Counted from the first letter of the stretch, positions 23,031 to 33,424 are shown. The stretch: 64,000 bases of DNA from Saturnia japonica (GCA_033032175.1 CM065309.1:1550001-1614000), one strand, 5' to 3'. The notes: generated from the sequence alone by a model not told the origin. Numbers and translations: made by a program.

Positions 23031-23160
23031 GATCTTCGTGCATTAAACGAACATTAAATTAAGAGGGAGGGAAGTGAAGTAGGACAACGCGAAGCATCCC
23101 GAGAATGCCTAGGACGTTAACTGCGTTTAAGTGCCAAGTGTAGAATAACACACGACAGAC
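23031..23160 (+). repeat. R-L diverged duplicate, right copy
   Basis: Partner of 22271-22400 (see there). The two copies look moderately diverged by eye, so the duplication is old or the blocks are selected motifs. Confidence 0.5.
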
Positions 23161-23256
23161 AAGCTGTAGTTGAAACAAGTATAATGTACTTGAAATTGTT
23201 TAGTATTTAAACTCAACGTGAAAGATGTAAAAGGTAATCTTGACGAAGGCTTGTCT

Positions 23257-23609
23257 AAATCGATATATTAATACGTGAAGCAAAAGCTTTCAGTACCTTT
23301 TTAAGCGTATTGCGTGCACGGAAGACTGTGAGATTTGACATGGTTAAAGTTTATATGGAGAAGGAGTGCAGAAAGCTAAAATTTATCTATAATATCTGTT
23401 ACTAATATATTAAATAAAATAAATTAATACTGCGAATCTTAACCTGGTCTTTCTTAACTTAGACCCCCAAATCACTCAATGAAAAGTGACAGCAAGTGTT
23501 ATAATATTCATTGTTTAGGTTCATACTGCAAATGTCAAACAAAAAATAAAAACAGTCTATGATTAAAAATTCACTGGTCGCATTTCGATCATTGGGCGAC
23601 CGCTAGTTC
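23257..23609 (-). repeat. R-J dispersed repeat, minus copy
   Basis: This is the reverse complement of 50374-50741 along its whole length. 'TTAATACGTGAAGCAAAAGC' here matches the reverse of the far end there, and 'GGGCGACCGCTAGTT' matches the reverse of its start. It looks like a LINE tail by its 'AACTAGCG' start, and has no coding capacity. Confidence 0.8.
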
Positions 23610-24172
23610 TCATAAATATTTCATGGCTTGGCGATATAGTAAAAATTTAGGCTTGGCCAAGGTAAATAAAAGTCTTGATTCTACATGCGTATCTATCAGA
23701 AAAGTTAGTATAAACCAGGATACTTTAAATGTATAAACTTTAACCCCAACCTTTCATTTCCTTTTAAATTAAACAACAGTACCAAACTGTTAACCAGAAA
23801 TACACATAAATAAAGTTCAAACCTTAATTTCGTGTGGGGGCCAGGCTTTGAACCAGTTTCTAGTTAAATGCAGTTTGATATAAATAGTAGACAATTCGTA
23901 AACAAATTGGTTTATTGGGGCAACGCGTGTTGCGGTTGGAATGTTTAGATGACTTGGGTTTTATGGATATTTATTATCTTTACGCTACTTTTTTACAAGG
24001 TGGGCAGTTACTTTAGAAGAAAAAGCTTTAGGTATAGTACACTCTTAACAGTACATGTTAAGAGGATTCTTGAACAAGCAAAATTTGTACTATTAGTGCT
24101 AATATATGTAGCTTTTACACTTTTTCTTAATGGACAAAAGCAAAAAATTCACATATGTGGACATTTTTACCG
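23610..24172. other. Intergenic or intronic, nothing recognised
   Basis: The plus frame 23949-24242 runs into R-E and is hydrophobic by AT-rich codon bias; I do not regard it as a gene. Confidence 0.4.
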
Positions 24173-24413
24173 ACTTCAACTAAAAAAGGGGGAGGTTCTC
24201 AATTTGAATGTATATTTATTTTCTATGAATTTTCAGCCATAACTTCTTTGTTAATAAACCAATTTAGATGACACATTTTTCATTGGAAAGGGGATAACCA
24301 CAAGGCCGTTCCGACTTTAATTTAATTGGCATTGGAGCTTCGATTTCGAAGATACACTAGGCAAATTCTCAAAATCAATGAAGGTGGTTTTCTTTTTTGT
24401 TAAAAATTGTCGT
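24173..24413 (+). repeat. R-E dispersed repeat, copy immediately 5' of a candidate exon
   Basis: It contains 'CCGACTTCAACTAAAAAAGG', 'CAGCCATAACTTCTTTG', 'CATTGGAAAGGGGATA' and ends in 'GGTTTTCTTTTTTGTTAAAA'. The same series occurs at 59765-60000 and 63630-63858. The T-rich end lies 24 bases before an AG acceptor. Confidence 0.8.
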
Positions 24414-24436
24414 ATCATATCAGTATTGATACACAG

Positions 24437-24608
24437 TGATCACGTGAATCCGACAGTGTGTATTACAGATAGCTCGTCAAACCTGAGCCCAAACGTTCAC
24501 TTTGTGAGTGCCCCGGTATATTTAGAGCGTTACGTAAAGCAGCCCGTCCCTAATTACGTTGTGGGCCTGGGAAACAACAGGAAGTTACGAATGCCCGTCG
24601 TCGTATAA
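24437..24608 (+). CDS. Candidate terminal coding exon of unknown gene
   Basis: A frame of about 57 codons ends at TAA (24606-24608) and is followed by AATAAA at 24624-24629 and 24655-24660. The peptide includes 'NPTVCITDSSS', 'PNVHFVSAPVYLERY' and a C-terminus 'RKLRMPVVV', encoded with far more G and C than the flanks. Two acceptors are possible. CACAG ends at 24436 and would need two bases from the previous exon. TTACAG ends at 24468 and needs one, matching the 20805 donor. I do not recognise the protein. It could be the last exon of a small lineage-specific gene, an alternative 3' end of the GRIP transcript, or a decayed retrocopy. Confidence 0.42.
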
Positions 24609-24623
24609 ATTGCGGTTTTTTTA

Positions 24624-24660
24624 AATAAACTGTAAACAAAAATGAACACGTTTTAATAAA
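24624..24660 (+). promoter_or_regulatory. Tandem polyadenylation signals
   Basis: AATAAA occurs 15 and 46 bases after the TAA of the preceding exon. AATAAA is frequent by chance in DNA this AT-rich, so support comes from position. Confidence 0.4.
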
Positions 24661-24724
24661 GAATACTGTTATCTTATCTATCAACGTTCCTCTTTCAACT
24701 TTATTAACCCATCATATTTTAGTG

Positions 24725-25230
24725 TGCCTGCCAAGATGGTTAGCTCACTAGACATGGGTAAACTTAATAACTCAAACGCTGCTTACGGCGCTGGTGCATT
24801 AAGTTAGCGCAAATTAGCGCAATGGTTCAGCAAAATGGTAAGCGAGTCACGAGGGTTAGAGAAATGAATAAGTTGGTTGACCGGCGGCTCACTTCGCTGA
24901 AGTGCGCTATGCGCCAACATATTTGGAATAAGTGTGTTAACAGACACGGCGCAGTGTACTGAGTTGGCGCAATTGTTTATAGCACGTTAAGCCTATTGGG
25001 AGGATTGGCTCCCAAGTGCAGCTGCCTGAACATACCCATAGGTACTTGGTCACAGATTTTCATGTTGAGCGTAGTAAGCTAGGCCAGCCTTAGAAATAGC
25101 CCTACCTACAACCATGCTATGGTTTCATCACGATGTTTTCCTTACCCGAAAGCTCAAGTTCATTGCAGAGATTCGAACTCGCACCGATCGACTCGGTGTC
25201 CATAAACGCTACCACTGAGCCATCATTGCT
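24725..25230 (-). repeat. R-D tRNA-derived SINE, copy 1
   Basis: On the minus strand the head reads 'TGGCTCAGTGGTAGCG' (A box) and then 'GAGTTCGAATCTCTGC' (B box). The body 'AACATCGTGATGAAACCATA' and 'CCAAGATGG'-type end recur at 47770-48075 and 61635-61850. An extra GC-rich block at 24775-24980, with repeated 'GTTAGCGCAAATTAGCGC' units, is peculiar to this copy. Confidence 0.8.
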
Positions 25231-26387
25231 TGAAGTCTGACAAATTAGCTGTTTCAAGACATTCATAGATTTAACATCGTACCCTTGATTGCAACATAAG
25301 CTAAAGGTAAGCTTTTAAAAAAATCCTTTATTTGTCTATGGTGACTTTTTGCAAGCATTCACTTCAGTCTAGAAGTGATATAGCTTATAAAGCAACTGCT
25401 TGCCAAAAGCGACTTTTTTTTAATAGCACGGTAAAGTGACGTTACTCTACCTTTAGCTAAGCACAGTAAAGTCCAAAAATGACGACGATCATCGAACGTT
25501 CATCGACGGTTGATAGACGTGGAAATGTCATAATTTATAAATTGAAATTATGAATATTATTCTTGTTTTTCACATCTATTTGTACTCCGAGCAATAATTA
25601 ACATAGATCAGTTGAGTAGTCCACGCATACGATATGCTGTTACGCTCTCTTATACTGAAACAATGCTCTGTTTCACTCAAACCTTAACTCTCTGTAAGTA
25701 TCGTGATCGTCAAAGAACGATTTTATGAATCTTTTAGTTTTCATCGTACATTACTCGTTTACAAGAGAATTAACTTTCGAACTTCCAAGTAAAAAAGTAA
25801 TGTATAATTTACAATCAATCCGACACATCGTCATACGTATAACTAAAGATATACTATTACATGTCAATGTCGATGACGCACAAAGTGCAAATACAAGTTT
25901 TCAGTTTTTAAAAAAACACCAAGTGACGGCGTGTTGTCGATTGCAAACATCGAAAAATAAATACAAGTTCATTACTTTCCCGGTAAATTTTCTTCCCAAG
26001 ATTACTTTTACAGTATTACTATGCATACTTACTATATTGTATATATAAAATATATCAGTGACAACTTTGAACGGACGCGTCAACCCGTAAAAGTCCACGG
26101 CTGGGCTAAATTCCAGTCTCGAGACCGTTTCGTTGACCCGACACTAACTCGCTATACCGGGCGCGTGCTCTGAAACCCGAAACGTAAACGAGGTTCGTTC
26201 AAATGTTTAGGAAAGTTTTATTAAAAAAAAATATTTTCACATGGATTCGTACTTATGATGTGAAACATCTATAGGCAACGGGTAAACTTGATTGTTGGCG
26301 TGGCGATACAGGCCGTGGCGACAAATCGCCGTGCTATATGATGGAATATATGTACTATAAATTATGAAATTATGAATATACAATTAT
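25231..26387. other. Intergenic with GC-richer patch
   Basis: About 26060-26190 is GC-richer with clustered CG dinucleotides and 'CCCGAAACG'-like repeats, but has no gene. The plus frame 25725-26048 has no motif. Confidence 0.35.
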
Positions 26388-26545
26388 GAAAAAAAACACT
26401 GCAACCCCTCTGACCTCCCACTGACCCCATAGGACCCCCCACAGTGAAATTGTCGGGACAACCTTTGGGACCCCTCACGGGACCCTGCAAGGGCCTCATG
26501 GAAATTGTTGGGGCACCCTTTGGCATCCCCCTTCGATGTTTCACA
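26388..26545 (-). repeat. Two-unit tandem repeat, GC-rich
   Basis: On the minus strand two units of about 57 bp share 'CCAAAGG', 'CCC(G/A)ACAATTTC' and 'GGTCC'. The period is close to a multiple of three, so the reading (starting GTG, not ATG) repeats 'PKGxP' about every 18-19 residues. It may be part of a repetitive exon or a GC-rich satellite scrap. It is not called a gene because it lacks a start and stops in AT-rich DNA. Confidence 0.5.
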
Positions 26546-27426
26546 TCTGCCAGGCATCCCGTGACGGATTTAAAAAATTATATAATATAGCTATCTAACT
26601 GGTATGTATTCCGCCTGGTATTAGGTAGTCACTGGTACCCACAGCTAAGAAAGAGCATCCTCAAAAATTATCGCAATGCTAATTTAGGCTAGTCATAGTA
26701 GTTTGCTAATTCTGAGAACTGTATTGAAACATCTCGTGTGACAGTGCGTGTGAACCCTTCAGAATTCAGAAATAAATTTATCGTTGAGGCTATTGCAGTC
26801 AACCCTACAGTTCTTGGTGAAAATGAAACTTTATGCTACGAAATTTATCTATACATGTCCGTTGTGTAAAAAACTTTTAAATATACATATTTGTACGTAT
26901 ACATTCTGTTACTATACTATTTATAGAAGGTAATATAATAGTTGCTTACACAATAAAACTATGACTCACATTACGTCATACTACATGACTTACTAGAAAT
27001 TAACTTATTTACTTTACTTGAACTTGCGAAATATATTATGGATAATATATATAATAATGTTTATTAATATACGATAAAATATATCTTGAAATGGATAAAG
27101 CTAGTGAATAGTGTGTTTTTAAAATCTCGCCCACGATAAAAGCTCAGAAGGCAATTTTCGATAATTGTATAAAAACATAGTCATATATTCTATCGGTTCT
27201 CGTCCCCTAAAATATGATGACTGTGTTTACATCTAATTAGCGTCGCTTATAAATCGATATAAATAATAAATCCTATTAACAATTTCTTTTTTAGCATTAC
27301 GACATTTGATGACCTAAGGACCTCAGATTTGATGTCAGGAACTTTCAAACAAGATTTTTTGATGGGATTTTATTAAGTCATGTGACAGTTCATAAACTCA
27401 TTTTATTTTAACCTTTATTAGGTAAC
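26546..27426. other. Intergenic, nothing recognised
   Basis: AT-rich, with no shared repeats or credible frames. Confidence 0.4.
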
Positions 27427-27615
27427 TAGCTGTGTCCACGGCTTCGCTCACGTGGACTACAGAATGCCCGCGCGAATCTTGCTCCCCCACTTCCGGCTAT
27501 TTTAGAGACAAAAATGCTTATTGTGGGTGTTCCTTAAAAGAAAAACGTATACTCTCCATCACTTTTTTGTAGATCTTTTTAATGTCTACAATTGTGAAGT
27601 ACACTGATTTGCTAT
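27427..27615 (+). repeat. R-A dispersed repeat, copy 4, left part
   Basis: It begins 'TAGCTGTGTCCACGGCTTCG' and stops at GCTAT (27611-27615), exactly where the LTR element starts. The rest of this copy resumes at 31036. Confidence 0.85.
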
Positions 27616-27726
27616 TGTAAATTCGGGTGCTAACAGAAACACAATGTATGCGGAACTGATTTATTGCAAAGAGCGGTATATCACATATAATATTATTTAC
27701 GAATACCGTCACTAACATATATCACA
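27616..27726 (-). repeat. 3' LTR (relative to element) of the Gypsy-type element
   Basis: 111 bp starting TGTAAATTCG. It differs from 30920-31030 only by T for C in 'ATATAA(T/C)ATTATT'. TGT...ACA termini are conventional. Confidence 0.95.
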
Positions 27727-28104
27727 ATTTCCTCTCCTTAAATTATGTTGAACTTATATAGAGGTACAATTAATAGTTAAACATGCAACCCTTTCCCTCG
27801 AGGGCAAAGAGAACAAACAATACACATTCAAGCTACCATTAATTTTGACAACATAATATGTTGCTATATTATATATAGAAATTATCTAGACAAGTAGATA
27901 CATGATCGTTATGATATGATACATCAATACGAGAATTATTACCAATAGTATCGCTCATGAAGCTACGCTTTGATTGACGCAAACCAAAAACGATATAACT
28001 ACATACCTATACATAAAATAAAATAAAATATCTAAAAGAAAAAAAAAACAAACCAAAAGTTGAAACAAAGTGTTTCCCCTTTCAAATATATACATGTATC
28101 TCAT

Positions 28105-29025
28105 TTACTTTCTGTTTTTGCGGGGACGAAAATTATATCTAGGTTTAGGACTATCTACAGGTGGTGGAGCAGAAGGCAATGGCAATGGGTTATCTGTATC
28201 ATGCTGCATTGATTCTTTATAGGGTGATATTAACTTGTCCGTTGTATCTGGAGGCTGTACCGGCAACGTATTATTATCATTTTCAGTATCAGTAGTAATA
28301 GTCGCCGATAAACTGTGTTTTCTGTGTTGTGACACAACTTGATCCATATGTTTCGTAGATATTACGTTGTCAGAATCCTTGACCTTATATGTTACAGCTC
28401 CTGTACGCTCCATTACCATTCCCGGTTTCCACTTTATACAGGAATCCTTTGAAAAATCTCGAATAAATACGTGGTCCCCTACATCCACAGTTCTAGAAGT
28501 ACCACCCGCATGTTTAATTTGAGACCGTTGCGCTTCTTCAACACACTCCGCTGTACAACTACGAAGCATGTCCAGACGAGTGCGTAACGTCCTACCCAAC
28601 ATTGCCATAGATGGTGCTATTTGCGTAGTGGCATGTTCAGTATTACGATATTGTATAAGAAATTTACATAATGCTCTTTCAATATTCTCACCTTGAAGTT
28701 TCGCTTTCTTTATGGTTTTTTTTTTTACAGTCTTTACGGCGTTCTCGGCGGCGCCATTACTAGCTGGATGGTAAGGAGGTGTGACAATATGCTTAACTCC
28801 ATTTCGACGAAGAAATAATTCAAATTCTTCGGAAGTGAATGGCGGCTCACCATCACTGACGATCTGTTTAGGCAGACCAAATCCAGCAAAACATTAGCTT
28901 AGCAATAACTAAAGAAGCTGTAGTTCCGGTTTTCATAACAAATACTTCAATCCATTTTGAATGGGAATCAATAACAAGGAAGTAGTAAATACCATTAAAT
29001 TGTAAAAAAATCTATGTGGAGTCTA
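28105..29025 (-). pseudogene. Integrase catalytic core and C-terminus, broken
   Basis: The first catalytic Asp is in 'RLHIDFF' (about 29010), followed by a stop and two further frame changes before about 28890. From there the frame is open to the TGA/TAA end at 28105. It contains the second Asp in 'IVSDGE' (codon 28854-28852) and the Glu in 'AAENA' (28746-28744), exactly 35 residues apart as in retroviral-type integrases. 'TPPYHPASNG' lies between them, and an 11-A run at about 28725 is in frame. After an ATG at 28608 the C-terminal part has the 'VGDHVFIRDF' strand of an SH3-like fold and a 'RPRKNRK' tail. The frame breaks mean no full-length integrase is made. Confidence 0.88.
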
Positions 29026-30308
29026 CTCCATGGCTCTGTTGGCCATACATACGGAACCGGCGCGGCTCGCGCTGGCGCATCTTGTACTGTAAGCACACGG
29101 CATGCAGGCTCGGGCACGTACTTCGATGTCTTTATCTATGTTAGGCCACCACACGTAATTACGTGCAATTTGCTTCATACGTACTATACCTTGATGTCCC
29201 GCGTGTAATTCGTCTAAAATGTGAGCGCGTAACGCACCCGGTATAACAACCCTGTAACCCCAAATAATACACCCATGGTCAATATGTAGACTTTCTTTTC
29301 TATGAAAAAACGGTTTTTCGTATTCCAGTTCTACATTATCTGGCCAACCACTCATGATGTATCCAAATATTTGGCGCAGTACTAAGTCGTTTTTTGTTTC
29401 TTTAGCCACGTCCTTGTGGCTTAAAGGAAACGTATCTTCCACAAAATGTAAATATGACGCATCATTCTTTATTTCTGATTCCCTTTTTGTCTTAACTGGG
29501 AGTCGAGATAACGCATCCGCATTACTATTGCGATCTGAAGGTACAAACTTAATATCAAAATTATAAGCGGATAATTTAACAGCAAATCTTTGTAGTCGAC
29601 TAGCTGCAGTTAAAGGAATTCCCTTTTTTCCCCAAAAATATAACTTAAAGCCTGGTGGTCTGTTTTGAGAGTGAAATGACGTCCATAAAGGTATTGATGA
29701 TGGCGTGTCACTCCGTATACAATCGCGAGTGCTTCTTTATCGACCTGACTGTAACGGCGCTCAGTATCAGTGAGCGTACGTGAAGCGCAACAAACTACGC
29801 GCTCTGAGCCGTCCGGATACGCATGTGATAGCACGGCACCCAGCCCATACGAGCTGCTATCTACAGCTAATATAAGAGGCAAGGAAGCATTATAGTGTGC
29901 TAATACCGGTTCACGCATAAGTATATCTTTAATAGCTTGAAAAGCCACATCGCATTCTTTAGTCCATCGCCATTTGCTCCCCTTTTTGAGCAATCCGTAA
30001 AGTGGTTGCAGCGTTGTGCTCATATTAGAAACAAATCGCGCATAGTAATTAATTAACCCTAATACGGCTCGTAACTGCGATGTGTTCTGTGGTACCGGGG
30101 CCTTACTAATCGCGTCTACTTTACGTTTATCGATGTGCAATCCCTCCTTATTAATTTTATACCCGAGGTAAAACACCTCATCTTTAAAAAATTCACACTT
30201 TTCAAATTTAAGTCTTAAACCCGCAGCCTGAAGTCGGGACAAAACAGCTCTTAAATTAGACATGTGTTCTGATCGCGATCGACCAGTCACGCAAATAACG
30301 TCTAACAT
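29026..30308 (-). pseudogene. RT C-terminal part, RNase H and integrase zinc finger, frameshifted
   Basis: From 30308 the frame gives the end of the reverse transcriptase palm and thumb ('VFYLGYKINKEGL', 'LGLINYYARFV') and an RNase H domain ('ILAVDSSSYGLGAV', 'DKEALAIVYG', 'TDHQALSYIF'). It is lost at a G/A homopolymer near 29625. The next frame carries 'SDRNSNADALSRLP' and the HHCC zinc finger ('HAGHQG ... CMPC'), ending at TAG 29025-29023 after a further shift near 29095. The polymerase active site, normally Y-x-D-D, is disrupted at about 30305 by a shift and reads 'MLDV'. All domains are in normal Gypsy order. Confidence 0.9.
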
Positions 30309-30892
30309 ACAACCCCCTTACCAACTAAGCCACTTAACACATCTTCAATTAATTTTTGAAACATTTCCGATAAACATTTTAATCCGAAAGGTGCCTCAGC
30401 CGCCTCCAGCGCGAGCGCCAGCTCCACTGCTTTCTTGTAGTCCAACGTTGGTTCCGCGAATAGACGCGATCGCATGTTCTCACACCGCAGTCCCGACACG
30501 AATTGATCCCGAATATTAACTTCGAGAGTCGCACCAAAATTGCAATGTACTGCAAGGTGCTTAAGACTCTGCAAAAACATATTAATCGATTCACCCTCCG
30601 CTTGCCGCCGTTAACGAAAGGTGTGTCTCTCTGCAATCTCCGATCGTTTGGGTTCTAAGTGACCGGTTACCAATTTTACGAGCTCTTCGAATTGTTTATC
30701 TTCAGGATAAAGTGGAGCACATAGGTCGCACATCAGTTGGTATGTCGGTGCACCTACGTGCGTCAGCAATGTAGCCACGTGTAACTCACTTTTTATATCG
30801 TTTAATAAAACGAACTGTTTCACTAATCTTATATATACTGACCACTGTGCACCTCCCTCGAGGTCGAATTCGTGTAGTTTTCCGAAGGGCAT
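30302..30892 (-). pseudogene. Gag fused to a truncated reverse transcriptase
   Basis: Gag begins at ATG 30892 ('MPFGKLHEFDLEGG'), 27 bases from the LTR. It runs through a capsid-like region ('LLTHVGAPTYQLMCDLC') and is interrupted by one in-frame TAA at 30613-30611 within 'HTFR-RRQAEGE'. It continues to 'ELALALEAAE'. There the text jumps in frame to 'APFGLKCLSEMFQKL', part of the reverse transcriptase palm. The Gag zinc knuckle, the protease and the N-terminal half of the polymerase are therefore missing by one deletion, near 30405. The frame ends at TAG 30304-30302 next to the polymerase active site. Confidence 0.88.
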
Positions 30893-30901
30893 CGTTAAAT
30901 A

Positions 30902-30919
30902 ACCACAATTCGTCGCCAA
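30902..30919 (-). other. Candidate primer binding site
   Basis: Immediately inside the 5' LTR the minus strand reads TTGGCGACGAATTGTGG. A TGG start one base inside the LTR is expected for pairing to a tRNA CCA end; the tRNA is not identified. Confidence 0.5.
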
Positions 30920-31030
30920 TGTAAATTCGGGTGCTAACAGAAACACAATGTATGCGGAACTGATTTATTGCAAAGAGCGGTATATCACATATAACATTAT
31001 TTACGAATACCGTCACTAACATATATCACA
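30920..31030 (-). repeat. 5' LTR (relative to element) of the Gypsy-type element
   Basis: 111 bp, 110 identical to 27616-27726. It lies upstream of gag on the minus strand. No strong TATA box is seen. Confidence 0.95.
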
Positions 31031-31035
31031 GCTAT

Positions 31036-31366
31036 ATCTCTTATGGTTTACTCAGCGTAAGCCATTTAAGCGCCCGAATTGATTTACCATGACCAATTTT
31101 TTTTTATATTTGTGCGGTACCTTAATTCTCTTTCTAAGATATAAGTAACCTAAATTACTTCCTATAAAATCAGCTACCTACCAGTGAAAGTCCCGTCGAA
31201 ATCAGTCCAACCATTTTGGAGATTACCCGAAACAAACAGACAGACAGACAAAAATTTTAAAAATGGGTTTTGTGTTATGTATCGTATAAACTTTCATATG
31301 CATTTAGTAAAAAACTGTTATTTTGACATTACAAACAGACACTTCAATATTATTAATTGTATAGTT
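31036..31366 (+). repeat. R-A dispersed repeat, copy 4, right part
   Basis: It resumes with 'ATCTCTTATGGTTTACTCAG' after the duplicated GCTAT and ends with the R-A tail. Joined to 27427-27615 it matches copy 1 in order. Confidence 0.85.
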
Positions 31367-31964
31367 ATTGGTAGCATTTTACGCGATCTAGTTTGATTAT
31401 TCTGCACAAGTGAAATTAATTATAAATAATAACTAGAAACATGAGTTTTGAGTATCCACAAAAACTTCTCAGTAATTTCTAATAAGGGAGCCACCATTTT
31501 GTCAGAAAGTTGTTTGTACTTTTAACATTACAAACGTATTCTGTTCATAATAAGAGGAATTTAAACCAACTGAAGATCTTGAGAACAAATTAAAATATTT
31601 TAAGTGCAGTAAATATTTAGCTCTAATAAAAAAAAAAATATGATGTGTATGAACATATGAACGAACCTTAAAATTATACCCAATTTATTTGCGAGTACCC
31701 TACCGTTTCTTCGGATCGTCACCTTGGCGTGTGACGGCAGATGGGACATTCGCCGCCTGCTGTTTTGGACATATTTCTAATCTACATTTGCGCGGTCAGT
31801 CGGCGGAATGAACAGCGAATGTTTTTAACCTTATGACAAATAATTAGGTATACCTATTAAAATTTTATACTTACACTAGATTCTCGGTAGTAAATATTAC
31901 GACGATAGGCGCCATCTATCACATATCTTTAAACCATTGTCTGGATAAAACAAATATATTGTGT
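31367..31964. other. Intergenic, nothing recognised
   Basis: A slightly GC-richer part at 31700-31820 has no frame or repeat match. Confidence 0.4.
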
Positions 31965-32240
31965 TTACTGCCTCTTCAGCTTAGTGGTCATAAGCGCGAC
32001 TGCTATGATCGAGGTCCTGGCTTCGATTCCCAGGTCGAGAAAAGTGTTATTGGGTTTTTCTATGAAATACTCAGTAGCAGCACGGAGTTTGGCTTTATTC
32101 CCGATTAATGGCAATAGGCTCGCCCCCTATTACATGAGACTTAAGAAACATACATGGCGAACTGTGGGTGTATATTAGTACACCTCTGCCTAACCCTTCG
32201 GGGGTACAAGCGTGATGGTATGTATGTATTGTGTAAATAT
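31965..32240 (+). repeat. tRNA-headed SINE
   Basis: 'CTTAGTGGTCATAAGCGCG' is an A-box-like start and 'GGCTTCGATTCCCAGG' a B box at tRNA spacing. The body ends 'TAACCCTTCGGGGGTAC' and a (ATGT)n tail. No cloverleaf closes, so it is a SINE rather than a tRNA gene. Confidence 0.75.
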
Positions 32241-32589
32241 GGAGTCAATCGGTTAAGTCATTCAGAAGTTAGAGTTACTAATAGACCTACATAAGATTTT
32301 TATCTATAACATATAATATTATATTATGTTTACGAGCGATGATGGGTCATTAGTAGCTTGTTAGGAGCCTTATCGATCAAGGTAGCTTCGAATCGCTTCA
32401 AGGATCATGAGGTTTCCACAGTCGTAAATATTATAATGTAACGATAGCAGGGAGCTAGCCACGATAGTACCACGAACCTTGAGTTAAAAATCAAAATCAA
32501 AAAGATTTTTTTTTATATATATTCAATTTAAACCCTAAGAAGGCACTTGTGAGTGTCAAAACACTACCACCAGTTCGAAAAACATCCCA

Positions 32590-33075
32590 GCCATCGAGAT
32601 GAACCAACAAGAAACTCGATCTTATTTGTTTTAATTATTAGTTTTCACACCATCATTCACGTAATCAGCTACCCTATAATAACCCTTTAGACAATAAAAC
32701 TTGCTTCACATAGTTCTTGAACTTATTATCCGGCAAATCAGTAATGTGCTTAGAAAGTTTATCATAGAACCTAACACAATTTTGTAACTTTTATTTGTTT
32801 TACTAAGTCTAAAAGATGGAATGACTATTTTATATTTATTTCTATTATTGAAAGCTGTGCATGTTAGTTACATGTTCAAAATTATCTTCATTTTTCCGAA
32901 CATACATTATATTTCCAAGATATATTGGGAAGGCAAAGTTAAGATACTAAATTCTTGAAATTTATTCCCCAATGATTCGTGTGGTCCCATATGATAAATT
33001 GCTCGAACTGCTCGTTTTTTTAATACGAATATTGTATCTACATCAGCTGCTGAATCCCACAGTAAAATCTAATGC
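32590..33075 (-). pseudogene. CR1/L2-like LINE polymerase C-terminal fragment
   Basis: The minus strand reads 'VLKKRAVRAIYHMGPHESL', 'FSILTLPSQYILE', 'MYVRKNEDNF', 'IVIPSFRLSKTNKSY' and 'KQVLLSKGYYRVADYVND' in order but in three frames with stops. This is the region after the reverse transcriptase of CR1/L2/Jockey-type LINEs. The copy at 58040-58390 covers its last third. Confidence 0.8.
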
Positions 33076-33079
33076 TAAG

Positions 33080-33185
33080 GATCTACAGGTGTATTCCGGC
33101 TGCTGCACTTAGCTTGGCGTGTCATAATCTTATTCCACTTCGTCACTTAACATTAGAAGAGATTATAGTCAAACGCTAAACCTGT
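33080..33185 (+). repeat. SINE-like repeat fragment
   Basis: 'CTACAGGTGTATTCCGGCTG' to 'GTCACTTAACATTAGAAGAG' matches the right half of 7508-7750. Confidence 0.5.
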
Positions 33186-33424
33186 AAAGTATTCAAAAAT
33201 ATCAATATCTATCATTAACCTAGATTGTAATTTGTAGACAGAAAGAATGGCACGCCGCCGCTTCTCTGCATCTTTGCGCTCGATCCCGTACGCATATTAA
33301 TTAATGATAGAGGCAATTGTGATAATCAGCTTATCAATGACCACGCTCCATGATCATTATCGTGTCAATAATCACTGTACTTGGATTTTAGTTTACTTAC
33401 CATCATATACCATTCCATATTCCT

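Larger units (their letters stand above)
27616..31030 (-). mobile_element. Gypsy-type LTR retrotransposon, short LTRs, internally deleted
   Basis: The 3415-bp element is bounded by 111-bp LTRs starting TGTAAATTCG and ending ATATATCACA. A 5-bp duplication GCTAT (27611-27615 and 31031-31035) lies in an R-A copy whose uninterrupted sequence is seen at 3577. The gene order on the minus strand is gag, reverse transcriptase, RNase H, integrase, the Gypsy order. Short LTRs suggest the mag-like lineage, but that is inference. The LTRs differ at one base, so insertion is recent, yet the interior has one large deletion and several frame breaks. The copy cannot be autonomous and was probably mobilised by proteins from an intact relative. 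Confidence 0.93.

Noticed and set aside
25160..25230. tRNA-like A and B boxes, also at 32000, 45560, 48000 and 61810
   Set aside because: None closes into a cloverleaf with acceptor stem; each is continuous with a repeated body, so they are SINE heads and not tRNA genes.
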